38,564 nucleotides of DNA, taken from assembly GCF_902170565.1 (NCBI RefSeq), contig NZ_CABHXX010000134.1:1-38564 (forward strand). Reading direction: 5' to 3'. Source of the stretch: Yersinia thracica. Its GTDB lineage: Bacteria > Pseudomonadota > Gammaproteobacteria > Enterobacterales > Enterobacteriaceae. The translations under genes and the position numbers were made by a program. Shown here piece after piece: positions 30,208 through 38,564 of this stretch. How positions within the stretch are numbered: position 1 is the stretch's first letter; every line of letters begins with the position of its first letter. The notes under the pieces were generated by a model. That model did not search any database. It was not told where the DNA came from and worked only from the letters and a program-made list of their open reading frames with translations.

Positions 30208-30954
30208 TTATTTAACTGTCGGTATCACTTCTTTAGTGATCAATGTCCCTTCGTTCTCACCCATCACCACACGGCGCAGAGCGCCAGGCTTATTCATGTT
30301 GAAGACACGAATCGGCAGGTTGTGGTCACGGGCCAAAGTGAAGGCCGCCAGATCCATAACTTTCAGCTCTCGCTCTAAAACGTCCTGATAGGTTAACTGC
30401 TCAAACAGTGTTGCGTCAGGATTTTTCACCGGATCTGCGGAGTACACCCCATCGACTTTTGTTGCTTTTAACACAACATCAGCTTCAATCTCGATGCCAC
30501 GCAGACAAGCTGCGGAGTCTGTAGTGAAAAATGGGTTACCGGTACCCGCAGCAAAAATGACCACGCGGTTGTGGCGCAGCAGGCTAATTGCTTCAGCCCA
30601 GCTGTAATTATCACACACACCATTAAGTGGAATAGCAGACATCAGGCGGGCGTTCACATAGGCACGGTGCAGTGCATCTCGCATTGCCAGGCCGTTCATT
30701 ACGGTAGCCAGCATTCCCATGTGGTCGCCCACTACGCGGTTCATCCCTGCTTGTGCCAAACCGGCACCGCGGAACAAGTTACCGCCGCCAATCACCACAC
30801 CGACTTGAATGCCCAATTCGACCAGCTCTTTAACTTCTTGAGCCATGCGATCCAAAACGCTTGCGTCGATACCAAAACCTTCTGCGCCTTGCAGGGCTTC
30901 GCCACTAAGCTTAAGCAGGATACGCTGATATACGGGTTTTGCATTGGTTGCCAT
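30208..30954 (-). CDS. pyrH: UMP kinase
   Basis: PyrH phosphorylates UMP to UDP with ATP; it is hexameric, activated by GTP and inhibited by UTP. The 248-residue protein is an amino-acid-kinase-fold enzyme, with KLSGEAL in the N-terminal glycine loop, [10 protein letters not shown] near residue 60 and [15 protein letters not shown] near 80. E. coli PyrH is 241 and ends at the family EGTLIT; the seven extra residues (KEVIPTVK) make a slightly longer tail. It precedes frr, with a 230-base gap to tsf that holds a palindromic repeat. Confidence 0.96.
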   Translation of the reverse strand: MATNAKPVYQRILLKLSGEALQGAEGFGIDASVLDRMAQEVKELVELGIQVGVVIGGGNLFRGAGLAQAGMNRVVGDHMGMLATVMNGLAMRDALHRAYVNARLMSAIPLNGVCDNYSWAEAISLLRHNRVVIFAAGTGNPFFTTDSAACLRGIEIEADVVLKATKVDGVYSADPVKNPDATLFEQLTYQDVLERELKVMDLAAFTLARDHNLPIRVFNMNKPGALRRVVMGENEGTLITKEVIPTVK

Positions 30955-31050
30955 GGTGTTCTGTCCTAAGCAGCAGTAATAATATTGGGGACTTGACCGT
31001 CAGGATTTCAATGCAGTATTGGGCGTTGAAAACTGACTAGCCTAAGCTTA

Positions 31051-31137
31051 TACCCTCAATAACTCGAGTGACAGGAAGACGACAACTGAGGTGAACAAAA
31101 GCAGTCAACGTACCTGTAGCTTGAAATATGACGGGTA
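31051..31137. repeat. YPAL/ERIC-like palindromic intergenic repeat
   Basis: The element begins TACCCTCAATAACTCGAGTG and ends with CTTGAAATATGACGGGTA, whose reverse complement begins TACCCGTCATATTTCAAG. The two ends form a long imperfect stem, and the middle holds GGAAGACGACAACTGAGG. The sequence resembles the Yersinia palindromic element YPAL and related dispersed enterobacterial repeats. It is short (87 bases), so it may be a deleted form. It lies between pyrH and tsf, outside any gene. Confidence 0.7.
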
Positions 31138-31184
31138 TCGAGTGGATAAAATGGAACCGCCTGGTGGCGGCCCCATTTTTAGCA

Positions 31185-32042
31185 TTAAGACTGTTTGCTC
31201 ATTGCTGCAACTTCAGCAGCAAAGTCAGTCTCAACTTTCTCAATGCCTTCGCCCACTTCGAAGCGGATGAAGTTTACAACGTCAGCTTTGTGCTCTTTCA
31301 ACAGATCGCCAACAGTTTTGCTTGGGTCCATAACGAAGTTCTGACCAGTCAGAGAAACTTCGCCGGTGAACTTACGCATACGGCCTTCAACCATCTTCTC
31401 AGCAATTTCACGCGGTTTGCCGGATTCGATAGCGATGTCCAACTGGATTTGGTGCTCGCGAGCAACAACCTCAGCAGGAACATCTTCTGGCTTAACGTAT
31501 TCAGGCTTGCTTGCAGCGATGTGCATAGCAATGTGCTTAACCAACTCTTCATCAGCGCCAGTTGCCGCAACCATAACACCGATACGTGCACCGTGCAGAT
31601 AAGTACCCAGAACATCGCCTTCCAGAACAGCAACACGACGAATGTTGATGTTCTCACCGATTTTAGCCACCAAGTTAGCGCGTTGTTCTTCGAACTTAGC
31701 TTTCAGAACGTCGATATCAGCGATTTTGTCAGCCAAAGCTGCGTTGATAACTTCTTCGCCGAATGCTTTGAAGCCAGCATCTTTAGCAACGAAGTCAGTT
31801 TCGCAGTTCAGTTCCAGAATCACACCGAATTTGCCGTCGGCTGAAATTTTAGCCAGGATGATACCTTCAGCAGCGATACGGCCTGCTTTCTTGGCAGCTT
31901 TGGCCTGACCAGATTTACGCATATTGTCGATGGCAAGCTCGATGTCGCCGTTAGCTTCAACCAACGCCTTTTTACATTCCATCATGCCTGCGGCAGTACG
32001 CTCACGCAGTTCTTTTACCAAAGCAGCGGTAATAGCAACCAT
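31185..32042 (-). CDS. tsf: Translation elongation factor Ts
   Basis: EF-Ts exchanges GDP for GTP on EF-Tu. The 285-residue protein has the N-terminal UBA-like part ([24 protein letters not shown]), the core with conserved CETDFVAKD near residue 80, and the C-terminal [19 protein letters not shown] use the ATG at 32042, which matches the E. coli start; an upstream open frame to 32126 includes the attenuator hairpin and is not coding. It follows rpsB in the usual rpsB-tsf order. E. coli EF-Ts is 283 residues. Confidence 0.97.
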   Translation of the reverse strand: MVAITAALVKELRERTAAGMMECKKALVEANGDIELAIDNMRKSGQAKAAKKAGRIAAEGIILAKISADGKFGVILELNCETDFVAKDAGFKAFGEEVINAALADKIADIDVLKAKFEEQRANLVAKIGENINIRRVAVLEGDVLGTYLHGARIGVMVAATGADEELVKHIAMHIAASKPEYVKPEDVPAEVVAREHQIQLDIAIESGKPREIAEKMVEGRMRKFTGEVSLTGQNFVMDPSKTVGDLLKEHKADVVNFIRFEVGEGIEKVETDFAAEVAAMSKQS

Positions 32043-32093
32043 TTCAATTTCCTCGGTTCTCTTGTGAAAACAAGATCTCACATTAGATACGCA

Positions 32094-32116
32094 AAGGGGG
32101 CCTATAAAAGGCCCCC
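32094..32116 (-). terminator. Attenuator between rpsB and tsf
   Basis: GGGGGCC at 32096-32102 and GGCCCCC at 32110-32116 form a perfect 7-base GC stem with a 7-base loop and a weak T run (TTTGCG) on the minus strand. In E. coli a hairpin terminator sits between rpsB and tsf and lets only part of the transcripts pass, which explains why tsf is made with rpsB but at a lower level. The same role is inferred here. Confidence 0.75.
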
Positions 32117-32170
32117 TAACCAACATATTTCAATACCTGGTTAATAAGGGCTCACGACGAGCCTGACTTA

Positions 32171-33147
<977 letters not shown>

Positions 33148-33153
33148 GCGCGC

Positions 33154-33183
33154 TTTATACCATAAACAGCCACAACACACCAA
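33154..33183 (-). promoter_or_regulatory. rpsB promoter
   Basis: On the minus strand TGGTATAAA (extended -10, TATAAA at 33159-33154) is followed by the GC-rich discriminator GCGCGCC, typical of stringently controlled ribosomal promoters. TTGGTG at 33183-33178 is a partial -35 with an 18-base spacer. Confidence 0.6.
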
Positions 33184-33342
33184 CTTTTGTTGTATTTAAT
33201 GTCGTCACTGCAAAGGAAAGTTTGGCAGCAAATTGCTGGGCTGATACCATTAGCGACAGCTTTTTTAGGGTATATGATATTTACCTGCTTATTCATATCA
33301 CGGCGGCTGGTTGATACTTACAGCCCCTACGGACACTTTTGC
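33184..33342 (+). other. map upstream region
   Basis: This 159-base stretch lies before map and beyond the rpsB promoter. An open frame in phase with map runs through it from 33187 with a hydrophobic segment, but the homologous enzymes start at 33343, so I read it as untranslated. TATGAT at 33273-33278 could be the map -10, but no good -35 is present. Together with the rpsB leader this fills the 446-base gene-free gap. Confidence 0.4.
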
Positions 33343-34134
33343 ATGGCAATCTCAATCAAAACACCTGAAGATATTCAAAAAATGCGCGTTGCTGGCCGCT
33401 TGGCTGCTGAAGTGCTGGAAATCATTGAACCTCACGTAAAACCAGGCGTCACTACCGGCGAGCTTGATCGTATTTGTCACGATCATATTACCAATCACCA
33501 GCAAGCGATTTCAGCTTGTCTTGGTTATCACGGCTTTCCGAAGTCAGTGTGTATTTCGGTCAATGAAGTTATCTGCCACGGCATTCCAAGTGACGAAAAA
33601 GTCCTGAAAGATGGCGATATCGTGAACATCGACGTGACCGTGATTAAAGACGGCTTCCATGGCGACACGTCAAAAATGTTTATTGTCGGCAAACCAACCA
33701 TCCTCGGTGAGCGTTTGTGTCGAGTGACCCAAGAGAGCCTGTATCTGGCTATCAAAATGGTCAAACCGGGTATCCGCCTGCGCACCTTGGGTAAAGAAAT
33801 CCAGAAGTTTGTCGAAGCGGAAAACTTCTCTGTCGTCCGTGAATATTGTGGCCACGGCATTGGTGAAGGTTTCCATGAAGAGCCACAAGTTCTGCACTAC
33901 GACGCTGATGACGGTGGCGTTGTCCTGCAAGCCGGTATGGCTTTCACCATTGAACCTATGGTCAATGCTGGCGATTATCGCATCCGCACCATGAAAGACG
34001 GTTGGACAGTAAAAACTAAAGATCGCAGCTTGTCGGCGCAGTATGAGCATACTATTGTGGTCACTGATAACGGCTGCGAAATAATGACGTTGCGCAAGGA
34101 TGACACCATTCCCAACATCATAACGCACGAGTAA
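33343..34134 (+). CDS. map: Type I methionine aminopeptidase
   Basis: Map removes the initiator methionine from nascent proteins whose second residue is small. The 263-residue protein has the pita-bread fold with the metal ligands of the family: Asp in NIDVTVIKDGFHGDTS (Asp97 and Asp108 in E. coli), His in GHGIGEGFHEEP, Glu in FTIEPM and Glu in YEHTIVVTDNG. E. coli Map is 264 residues. The ATG at 33343 aligns with that protein. It is divergent from rpsB and followed by a terminator and glnD. Confidence 0.96.
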   Translation: MAISIKTPEDIQKMRVAGRLAAEVLEIIEPHVKPGVTTGELDRICHDHITNHQQAISACLGYHGFPKSVCISVNEVICHGIPSDEKVLKDGDIVNIDVTVIKDGFHGDTSKMFIVGKPTILGERLCRVTQESLYLAIKMVKPGIRLRTLGKEIQKFVEAENFSVVREYCGHGIGEGFHEEPQVLHYDADDGGVVLQAGMAFTIEPMVNAGDYRIRTMKDGWTVKTKDRSLSAQYEHTIVVTDNGCEIMTLRKDDTIPNIITHE

Positions 34135-34141
34135 TATGACA

Positions 34142-34164
34142 AGCCGGCATCCGCCGGTTTTTTT
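34142..34164 (+). terminator. Rho-independent terminator after map
   Basis: CCGGC at 34144-34148 and GCCGG at 34153-34157 form a GC stem with an ATCC loop and a run of seven T. It separates map from glnD, which starts 34 bases later. Confidence 0.8.
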
Positions 34165-34197
34165 ATGGGTTGCGTCTTTATTATCAACGGGGAATAT

Positions 34198-36876
34198 ATG
34201 TCTGACAATCACTCCGAGCATACTCTATCGCTGATAACCACACCGGTCATTCCTGAGCAGCCCGCATCCCCGACCACCTATCTTGATAGCGAGCTGAATT
34301 GCCCGATACTCAAGCAACGGCTAGAGACTTTCCAGTCTTGGTTGGCTGATGCATTCAATGGCGGAATCAGTGCAGAGACATTAATTGCTGCGCGCAGTGA
34401 TTACATCGACCACTTGTTGCGGCGACTGTGGACATTCTATGGCTTTGATGATGTGCCAGAAACCGCACTGGTCGCCGTCGGCGGTTATGGTCGTGGTGAA
34501 TTGCATCCACTATCTGATATCGATGTCCTGATTCTGACCAAACAACGCCTGAACGACGAACAAGCTCCGCGAGTCGGCCAATTAATTACGTTGTTATGGG
34601 ATTTGAAGCTGGAAGTTGGTCATAGTGTGCGCACACTGGAAGAGTGTTTACTGGAAGGTTTAGCCGACCTCACTGTTGCCACCAATATGATTGAATCGCG
34701 TCTAATTTGTGGCGATGTCGCGCTGTTCCTACAGATGCAAAAACATATTTTCAGCGAAAATTTCTGGCCCTCCCCCCAATTTTTCCATGCCAAGCTGGTT
34801 GAGCAACAAGAGCGGCATAAACGCTATCACGGCACCAGTTATAATCTGGAGCCAGATATTAAAAGCAGCCCCGGAGGCTTAAGAGATATTCATACCTTAC
34901 AGTGGGTTGCCCGCCGCCATTTCGGCGCAACATCTTTAAGTGAAATGGTTGATTTTGGTTTTCTCACTAAAGCCGAGCGTAACGAACTGATTGAAAGCCA
35001 AAGTTTTTTGTGGCGCATCCGCTTTGCTTTGCATTTGGTTCTGACCCGCTACGACAACCGCCTGTTATTTGATCGCCAACTGAGTGTTGCCCAACTTCTG
35101 CAATATCAAGGCGAAGGTAATGAGCCGGTCGAACGTATGATGAAAGATTTTTATCGTATGACGCGCCGGGTCAGTGAACTGAACAACATGCTGTTACAGC
35201 TATTTGATGAAGCCATCTTAGCGCTGGATGCCAATGAGAAACCACGACCACTGGATGATGAGTTTCAGTTGCGTGGCGATTTAATCGATCTGCGTGATGA
35301 AAATCTCTTTGTTGATAAACCTGAAGCTATAATGCGCATGTTCTATCTCATGGTGCGCAATCAGGACATCAAGGGCATTTACTCCACTACCGTGCGCCGT
35401 TTACGCCATGCACGTCGGCACCTGAAACAGTCATTATGCAATATCCCTGAAGCACGCAGGCTGTTTATGGCCATTTTGCGCCACCCAGGGGCGGTTTCCC
35501 GTGCGCTGTTACCTATGCATCGCCATAGCGTGCTGTGGGCCTATATGCCGCAATGGGGCAGTATTGTCGGGCAAATGCAGTTTGACCTTTTTCATGCTTA
35601 TACCGTCGACGAGCACACTATCCGGGTGTTACTAAAACTCGAAAGTTTCGCCGATGAAACAACCCGCCCACGCCATCCTCTTTGTGTCGAACTTTATCCG
35701 CGTTTACCTCAGCCTGAATTATTGCTGCTCGCGGCGCTGTTCCACGATATCGCCAAAGGACGAGGGGGTGACCATTCAATATTGGGCGCTCACGATGTGC
35801 TGGAATTTGCCGAGCAACATGGGCTGAACTCACGCGAGGCCCAATTAGTTGCCTGGCTAGTCCGCTGCCATCTATTGATGTCAGTGACAGCTCAACGCCG
35901 AGATATTCAAGACCCGGCGGTTATCCAGCAATTCTCCGCAGAGGTGCAAAGTGAAACTCGTCTGCGTTATTTAGTCAGCCTGACAGTGGCCGATATTTGT
36001 GCCACCAATGAAAACCTATGGAATAGCTGGAAACAAAGCCTATTGCGCGAACTTTATTTCGCCACAGAGAAGCAACTGCGCCGCGGCATGCAAAACAGCC
36101 CGGATTTACGCGAGCGCGTCCGCCATCATCGGCTACAAGCGCTGGCATTGCTGCGCATGGATAATATTGATGAAGAAGCGCTGCACCGTATTTGGAGCCG
36201 CTGTAGAGCAGATTACTTCCTGCGCCATTCGCCCAATCAATTAGCCTGGCATGCCCGTCATTTACTGGAGCATGACTCAACCAAACCCTTGGTGCTGGTA
36301 AGCCGTCAGGCCACACGGGGTGGGACAGAAATCTTTATTTGGTGCCCTGATCGTCCGTCATTATTTGCCGCTGTTGTCGGTGAGTTGGATCGCCGAAACC
36401 TAAGTGTTCATGACGCTCAGATTTTTACTAATCGAGATGGCATGGCGATGGATACTTTTATTGTGTTGGAGCCGGATGGCAGCCCATTGGCACAAGACCG
36501 GCACCCTATTATCATCCATGCTTTGCAGCAAGCGATGACTCGACAAAACTATCAACACCCACGAGTCAGGCGGTTATCGCCCAAGTTACGGCATTTCAGC
36601 GTACAGACTGAAACCAACTTCTTACCAACACACAACGAACGCCGGACATATCTGGAACTCATTGCGCTCGACCAACCCGGCTTATTAGCGCGTGTCGGTG
36701 ACATTTTTGCTGATTTAGGATTATCACTGCACAGTGCGCGCATCACCACAATCGGCGAGCGGGTAGAGGATTTATTTGTGTTAGCAGATAAAGACCGCCG
36801 TGCTTTGAGCATTGAAACTCGCCGTGAATTAGCACAACGGTTGACAGATACCCTCAATCCGAACGATAAACTGTGA
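34198..36876 (+). CDS. glnD: Bifunctional PII uridylyltransferase/uridylyl-removing enzyme
   Basis: GlnD senses glutamine and adds or removes UMP on the PII proteins GlnB and GlnK, and so sets nitrogen regulation. The 892-residue protein has the nucleotidyltransferase motif [19 protein letters not shown] near residues 95-115, an HD phosphohydrolase domain with [13 protein letters not shown] near residue 520, and two C-terminal ACT domains (about 710-790 and 817-892), the glutamine sensors. I use the ATG at 34198 (MSDNHSEH) because GGGG precedes it at a suitable distance and the length is close to E. coli (890). The first ~45 residues are poorly conserved. Confidence 0.96.
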   Translation: MSDNHSEHTLSLITTPVIPEQPASPTTYLDSELNCPILKQRLETFQSWLADAFNGGISAETLIAARSDYIDHLLRRLWTFYGFDDVPETALVAVGGYGRGELHPLSDIDVLILTKQRLNDEQAPRVGQLITLLWDLKLEVGHSVRTLEECLLEGLADLTVATNMIESRLICGDVALFLQMQKHIFSENFWPSPQFFHAKLVEQQERHKRYHGTSYNLEPDIKSSPGGLRDIHTLQWVARRHFGATSLSEMVDFGFLTKAERNELIESQSFLWRIRFALHLVLTRYDNRLLFDRQLSVAQLLQYQGEGNEPVERMMKDFYRMTRRVSELNNMLLQLFDEAILALDANEKPRPLDDEFQLRGDLIDLRDENLFVDKPEAIMRMFYLMVRNQDIKGIYSTTVRRLRHARRHLKQSLCNIPEARRLFMAILRHPGAVSRALLPMHRHSVLWAYMPQWGSIVGQMQFDLFHAYTVDEHTIRVLLKLESFADETTRPRHPLCVELYPRLPQPELLLLAALFHDIAKGRGGDHSILGAHDVLEFAEQHGLNSREAQLVAWLVRCHLLMSVTAQRRDIQDPAVIQQFSAEVQSETRLRYLVSLTVADICATNENLWNSWKQSLLRELYFATEKQLRRGMQNSPDLRERVRHHRLQALALLRMDNIDEEALHRIWSRCRADYFLRHSPNQLAWHARHLLEHDSTKPLVLVSRQATRGGTEIFIWCPDRPSLFAAVVGELDRRNLSVHDAQIFTNRDGMAMDTFIVLEPDGSPLAQDRHPIIIHALQQAMTRQNYQHPRVRRLSPKLRHFSVQTETNFLPTHNERRTYLELIALDQPGLLARVGDIFADLGLSLHSARITTIGERVEDLFVLADKDRRALSIETRRELAQRLTDTLNPNDKL

Positions 36877-36906
36877 TACAAATACCTTTTTAGTCATTAA
36901 TTTTCT

Positions 36907-36912
36907 TACAAT
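36907..36912 (+). promoter_or_regulatory. possible -10 of the dapD promoter
   Basis: TACAAT lies 80 bases before the dapD start in a T-rich stretch. The -35 position is not convincing, so this is a weak call. Confidence 0.3.
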
Positions 36913-36991
36913 CGACCACCCAACGTCCTTGGAGTTATAGCTCACACCGCAGCGACTTCAAGCAAAGGGTAAAACATCAGGAAAGAACAGT

Positions 36992-37816
36992 ATGCAGCAA
37001 CTACAGAACGTTATTGAAACCGCTTTCGAACGCCGCGCAGATATCACTCCGGCCAATGTTGACACCGTAACACGCGAAGCGATTAACCACGTGATTGATC
37101 TGCTGGATACCGGCGCGCTACGTGTTGCAGAAAAGATTGATGGCCAGTGGGTCACTCACCAATGGCTGAAAAAAGCCGTGCTGCTGTCTTTCCGCATCAA
37201 TGACAACCAGGTTATGGAAGGCGCAGAAACGCGTTACTACGATAAAGTCCCTATGAAGTTTGCTGGCTATGATGAAGCCCGTTTCCAACGTGAAGGTTTC
37301 CGTGTCGTACCTCCGGCAACCGTGCGTAAAGGCGCATACATTGCGCGTAATACTGTACTGATGCCTTCCTACGTTAATATCGGTGCTTTTGTTGATGAGG
37401 GCACCATGGTCGACACATGGGCAACAGTGGGTTCTTGCGCACAAATCGGTAAGAATGTTCATCTGTCTGGCGGCGTTGGCATTGGCGGCGTATTGGAGCC
37501 ACTGCAAGCTAACCCAACCATTATCGAGGACAACTGCTTTGTCGGCGCGCGTTCAGAAGTGGTCGAAGGGGTTATTGTTGAAGAAGGCTCGGTTATTTCC
37601 ATGGGCGTTTTCATTGGTCAAAGCACCCGTATTTATGACCGCGAAACCGGCGAAATCCATTATGGCCGTGTTCCAGCGGGTTCTGTCGTCGTTTCAGGTA
37701 ATCTGCCATCAAAAGACGGTAGCTACAGCCTGTACTGCGCGGTTATCGTGAAGAAAGTGGACGCGAAAACCCGCGGAAAAGTCGGCATTAATGAGTTATT
37801 ACGCACCATCGACTAA
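36992..37816 (+). CDS. dapD: Tetrahydrodipicolinate N-succinyltransferase
   Basis: DapD transfers succinate from succinyl-CoA to tetrahydrodipicolinate in the lysine and diaminopimelate pathway. The 274-residue protein (E. coli length 274) has an N-terminal helical domain, then a left-handed beta-helix of hexapeptide repeats (~110-230), where the family motif [20 protein letters not shown] lies, and a C-terminal beta part. AGGAAAG precedes the ATG. It follows glnD, as in E. coli, with its own promoter likely. Confidence 0.97.
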   Translation: MQQLQNVIETAFERRADITPANVDTVTREAINHVIDLLDTGALRVAEKIDGQWVTHQWLKKAVLLSFRINDNQVMEGAETRYYDKVPMKFAGYDEARFQREGFRVVPPATVRKGAYIARNTVLMPSYVNIGAFVDEGTMVDTWATVGSCAQIGKNVHLSGGVGIGGVLEPLQANPTIIEDNCFVGARSEVVEGVIVEEGSVISMGVFIGQSTRIYDRETGEIHYGRVPAGSVVVSGNLPSKDGSYSLYCAVIVKKVDAKTRGKVGINELLRTID

Positions 37817-37824
37817 GATTGAAG

Positions 37825-37853
37825 ATAGCGGGCTAATTACCCGCTATTTTTTT
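37825..37853 (+). terminator. Rho-independent terminator after dapD
   Basis: ATAGCGGG at 37825-37832 and CCCGCTAT at 37840-37847 form a perfect 8-base stem with a 7-base loop, followed by seven T. Confidence 0.9.
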
Positions 37854-37915
37854 GCCTTGTGAGTTCATCACATTTTTTGGCGAAAATTACCGTCATAATC
37901 ATAATCTGTGGAATA

Positions 37916-37988
37916 TATACCTAAAGTAATTGGCATTTACAGGGAGACCGCAAGCTAATCCCCAGCAATTCCAAATATGAAAGGGATA
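37916..37988. repeat. decayed palindromic repeat upstream of yaeH
   Basis: The left end TATACCTAAAGTAATTGG and the reverse complement of the right end, TATCCCTTTCATATTTGG, are partly similar, and the left end resembles the ends of YPAL-type elements. The middle is TTTACAGGGAGACC. The pairing is imperfect, so this may be a degenerate element or an unrelated hairpin. It overlaps the space before yaeH. Confidence 0.35.
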
Positions 37989-38007
37989 AAACTAAAAAGG
38001 TGGCGCT

Positions 38008-38397
38008 ATGTATGACAATCTGAAAAGCTTAGGAATCACACAACCAGAAGATGTCGATCGCTATAGCCTGCGTCAGGAGGCCAATAACGACATTCTGAAA
38101 ATTTACTTCCGCAAAGATAAAGGTGAATTTTTTGCTAAGAGTGTGAAGTTCAAATACCCACGCCAGCGCAAAACAGTGGTCGCTGATAATGCTGGTCATG
38201 GCTATAAAGAAATCAATGAAATCAACCCAAATCTACGCTATGTCATTGATGAACTTGATCAACTGTGCAAACGCGATCAAGTTGAAGTTGATTTGAAACG
38301 TAAGATTCTGGATGACTTGCGTCATTTAGAGAGTGTAGTGACCAATAAGATTGCTGAAATTGAAGCTGACCTGGAAAAACTGACCAGCGGTCGCTAA
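38008..38397 (+). CDS. yaeH: DUF3461 family protein YaeH
   Basis: This 129-residue protein matches E. coli YaeH (128 residues) along its length, with identical stretches such as [14 protein letters not shown] and [17 protein letters not shown]. No function is established for DUF3461. It is soluble, charged, with a predicted helical and coiled C-terminal half ([13 protein letters not shown]) and no signal or membrane segment. AGGTGG precedes the ATG. It follows dapD as in E. coli, but a terminator lies between them. Confidence 0.93.
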   Translation: MYDNLKSLGITQPEDVDRYSLRQEANNDILKIYFRKDKGEFFAKSVKFKYPRQRKTVVADNAGHGYKEINEINPNLRYVIDELDQLCKRDQVEVDLKRKILDDLRHLESVVTNKIAEIEADLEKLTSGR

Positions 38398-38428
38398 ATC
38401 TGGTTTTTAGTATTGCTAAAGTCACTGG

Positions 38429-38468
38429 AATTGCAGGTGAATAAACATCGCTCTCACCTGCAATTTCA
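38429..38468 (+). terminator. hairpin after yaeH
   Basis: AATTGCAGGTGA at 38429-38440 and TCACCTGCAATT at 38454-38465 form a perfect 12-base stem with a 13-base loop. The T run is short (TTTC), so termination may be partial. Confidence 0.55.
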
Positions 38469-38484
38469 TGAGGAGTATTAGAAA

Positions 38485-38564
38485 TTCTGTGTCATTCCGC
38501 TAAAGTATTTAAAAAGAGGAATGACATATGACTCAATCTTTCGATTTTGAAAAAGCGCTAAAAG
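38485..38564 (+). mobile_element. Left end of a probable IS256-family insertion sequence (cut by window edge)
   Basis: TTCTGTGTCATTCC near 38485-38498 could be the terminal repeat. An 8-base inverted repeat, GTCATTCC at 38491-38498 and GGAATGAC at 38518-38525, stands just before the transposase start. The rest of the element is outside the window, so its other end and any target duplication cannot be seen. Confidence 0.45.
38528..38564 (+). CDS. IS256-family transposase, N-terminal fragment
   Basis: The first 12 codons read MTQSFDFEKALK and then run off the window. This closely resembles the N terminus of IS256-family (Mutator-type) transposases as I recall them, MTQPFDFDKALK. GAGGA lies 10 bases upstream of the ATG. 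The DDE active site lies beyond the edge, so whether the gene is intact is unknown. Confidence 0.5.
   Translation, partial: MTQSFDFEKALK

Noticed and set aside
31128-31844. Plus-strand open frame of 238 codons opposite tsf
   Set aside because: It lies antisense to a highly conserved gene with strong codon bias, which often leaves open frames on the other strand. The product looks like no family.
33187-33342. N-terminal hydrophobic extension of map
   Set aside because: The frame is open but known enzymes begin at 33343, the extension has no good ribosome site, and it lies where a promoter and leader are expected.
33670-34221. Minus-strand open frame of 183 codons opposite map
   Set aside because: Antisense to map and running over its terminator, with no recognisable domain.

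Overview
The window is chromosomal core DNA of an enterobacterium, almost certainly a Yersinia and probably of the Y. enterocolitica group. The reasons are the gene order, which follows the E. coli rrnH-gmhB-metNIQ...dapD-yaeH segment in reverse orientation, protein identities close to but distinct from E. coli, a FabZ with the long C-terminal tail seen in yersiniae, a palindromic repeat of the Yersinia YPAL type between pyrH and tsf, and a two-gene toxin locus like Yersinia ytxAB. The species assignment is inference.

Layout. 1-304: promoters P1 and P2 and the antitermination leader of an rRNA operon read leftward out of the window. 305-871: gmhB (heptose phosphatase), divergent from the methionine importer metNIQ (1059-3627) behind a MetJ-type operator. 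3790-6727: rcsF, trmO and proS. 6808-8532 (minus): nlpE, arfB, yaeQ. 8770-9217 (plus): yaeP and rof. 9279-11401 (minus): a small cytochrome c, tilS and yaeR. 11402-13011: an AT-rich island with a pertussis-like ADP-ribosyltransferase A subunit and a small secreted B-subunit candidate, at the place where E. coli carries ldcC. 13038-29419 (minus): the envelope and lipid block accA, dnaE, rnhB, lpxB, lpxA, fabZ, lpxD, skp, bamA, rseP, cdsA, uppS, dxr. 29533-32896 (minus): frr, pyrH, tsf, rpsB. 33343-38397 (plus): map, glnD, dapD, yaeH. The window ends in the first codons of what looks like an IS256-family transposase.

How the genes work together. The long minus-strand block joins the first committed step of fatty acid synthesis (accA), acyl-ACP dehydration (fabZ), lipid A synthesis (lpxA, lpxB, lpxD), outer membrane protein delivery and insertion (skp, bamA), the sigma-E stress protease (rseP), phospholipid precursor (cdsA), and the isoprenoid route to the peptidoglycan carrier (dxr, uppS). 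The adjacent blocks hold translation factors (rpsB, tsf, frr, proS, map, arfB) and UMP kinase. RcsF and NlpE, the outer-membrane lipoprotein sensors of the Rcs and Cpx stress pathways, lie on either side of trmO and proS.

Almost everything is conserved core. The accessory parts are the AB toxin island, the tandem-repeat tail of FabZ, the palindromic repeats, the cytochrome c gene and the insertion sequence at the right edge. The toxin pair is the most interesting system, but it resembles a described Yersinia family rather than being clearly new.
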